Assembly (NCBI GenBank): GCA_019347725.1
Contig: JAHWKV010000055.1
Span: 1-6,636, forward strand
DNA: 6,636 bases
Source of the DNA: Actinomycetota bacterium
GTDB lineage: Bacteria > Actinomycetota > CADDZG01 > JAHWKV01
Direction: 5' to 3'
Below the pieces are notes generated by a model. It did no database searches and had not been told where the DNA came from. It saw only the letters and a list, made by a program, of their open reading frames with translations. Shown here one piece after another: positions 6,102-6,636 of the stretch (positions within the stretch are counted from its first letter, which is position 1; each line of letters starts with the position of its first letter). The translations under genes were made by a program, and so were the position numbers.

Positions 6102-6413
6102 CTACAGGCCGGCCGGCAGGCCAAAAGCCTTAACCGTATTGGCAACCGTGGCCCCGGCGATGCGATCGACCGGTCGATCCATCGCCTGGGCCACCGCAGC
6201 CCCCACCATGGGTACGTAGCTGGGTTCGTTGGGCTTGCCCCGGTGCGGTACCGGTGCCAGGTACGGTGAATCGGTCTCCACCAGCACTCGCTCTTCGGGC
6301 ACCAGGCTCGCCGCGTCGCGCAGGCTCTGAGCGTTTTTGAACGATACGTTGCCGGCGAACGAGATGAACCCACCCATCTTTAACGCTTGGGCGGCTTGGG
6401 CCTCGTCGCCGGA
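6102..6413 (-). pseudogene. tatD: TatD-family metal-dependent hydrolase, C-terminal remnant
   Basis: The minus strand encodes about 103 residues matching the end of TatD DNases, which are normally 250-270 residues. Homology starts at SGDEAQAAQALKMGGFISFAG, equivalent to the family's HCFSGD...GGYISFAG. It runs through VSFKNAQSLRDAA, the metal-site motif LVETDSPYLAPVPHRGKPNE and the closing helix to TAG at 6104-6102. Upstream of the Ser codon at 6413-6411 the frame hits TAA (6419-6417) and the likeness ends. Lost parts include the N-terminal HxH, the central Glu and the later metal-binding histidines, so only the last Asp of the active site remains (in ETDSP). ATG 6377 could start a 91-residue product, but it would lack the barrel's first two thirds and is unlikely to be active. 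A rearrangement or an assembly join at about 6413 explains it. Confidence 0.85.
6156..6186. repeat. Nested inverted repeat inside the tatD remnant
   Basis: A perfect 14-base palindrome (ATCGACC then GGTCGAT, 6165-6178) is flanked by 7-base arms GGCGATG (6156-6162) and CATCGCC (6180-6186) that also pair. Only 2 and 1 unpaired bases lie between. It falls in coding sequence for QAMDRPVDRIAG and has no U-run, so it may be chance, but it is the strongest dyad in this part of the window and lies about 55 bases past the coiled-coil stop. Confidence 0.55.
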
Positions 6414-6636
6414 GTCTTACTCGTATTCAGTTGCTTCCCCAGCCATGAATCGAGTATTTGGCAGCGGGTGATCGCGGGGTGCGCGGGCCTGCTCGGGTTG
6501 TTGCTGGCAAAGTCTGTCGGCTCGATCTTCGGTACCGCTGTAGCCTTGGTCGTCGGTGTGTTGTGGATCTCTTCGAGGGGTACCCGTTCGCGAGGGCTTT
6601 CGGCAGTGGGCCTTGCGGCGTGCGCTGCCTTGATCG
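6414..6636 (+). CDS. Membrane protein fragment, possibly O-antigen ligase-like
   Basis: One plus-strand frame stays open from 6384 to the window end and encodes strongly hydrophobic sequence. A segment GVLLVFSCF is followed by a short polar loop (PSHESSIWQR) and a segment at 6468-6569 (AGLLGLLLAKSVGSIFGTAV, then LVVGVLWI). A basic loop (SSRGTRSRG) and the start of another helix (LSAVGLAACAALI) complete it. The order helix, SxGS turn, helix, Arg-rich loop, helix recalls the Wzy/O-antigen ligase family, but this is a weak pattern match. The first part of the frame (6384-6413) is antisense to the tatD remnant and probably chance. I therefore begin the feature at the breakpoint. No start with a ribosome site is visible; TTG 6387 and GTG 6468 are candidates. 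The C-terminus lies beyond the window. Confidence 0.4.

Noticed and set aside
5786..6373. 195-codon minus-strand frame across the coiled-coil gene and the tatD remnant
   Set aside because: It is out of frame with both supported genes, and its Ser/Leu/Arg-rich product is typical of a reverse shadow of Lys/Glu-rich coding sequence.

Overview
The window looks like a piece of a GC-rich actinobacterial chromosome. The strongest evidence is the first gene, a single-chain E2-E1 2-oxoglutarate decarboxylase/dehydrogenase of the Kgd/OdhA type, whose domain fusion is characteristic of Actinobacteria. Non-ATG starts, small gaps and a hairpin terminator without a U-run fit that picture. I cannot fix the class; a lineage outside the well-known Corynebacterium/Mycobacterium group is a guess.

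Layout: (1) kgd fills 44-3643 on the plus strand and is closed by a strong hairpin that begins on the last base of its stop codon. (2) A translationally coupled pair follows on the plus strand: an SRPBCC/START-like protein (3739-4188) and a four-helix DoxX-family membrane protein (4185-4601), overlapping by 4 bases. (3) A small acidic CxxC protein lies on the minus strand (4607-4860), ending 5 bases from the DoxX stop; its frame is broken by one apparent missing base. (4) After a 167-base divergent intergenic region come a single-span membrane protein (5028-5297) and msrB (5325-5726, TTG start), probably one transcript. (5) A small Lys/Ala-rich coiled-coil protein (5790-6101) ends directly against the stop codon of a minus-strand tatD remnant (6102-6413). 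The remnant keeps only the C-terminal 40 percent or so of TatD. (6) From about 6414 to the window end runs an unrelated open frame for a membrane protein, itself without a convincing start and cut by the window edge.

Functionally, kgd is central metabolism (TCA cycle) and msrB is repair of oxidised methionine. The SRPBCC/DoxX pair and the three small proteins have no firm role. The window holds no phage, CRISPR, insertion-sequence, tRNA or rRNA signal that I can see. I find no convincing new multi-gene system. The points most worth a second look are the tatD breakpoint, the one-base frameshift in the CxxC protein, the MsrB cysteine layout and the conserved-looking small genes flanking msrB.
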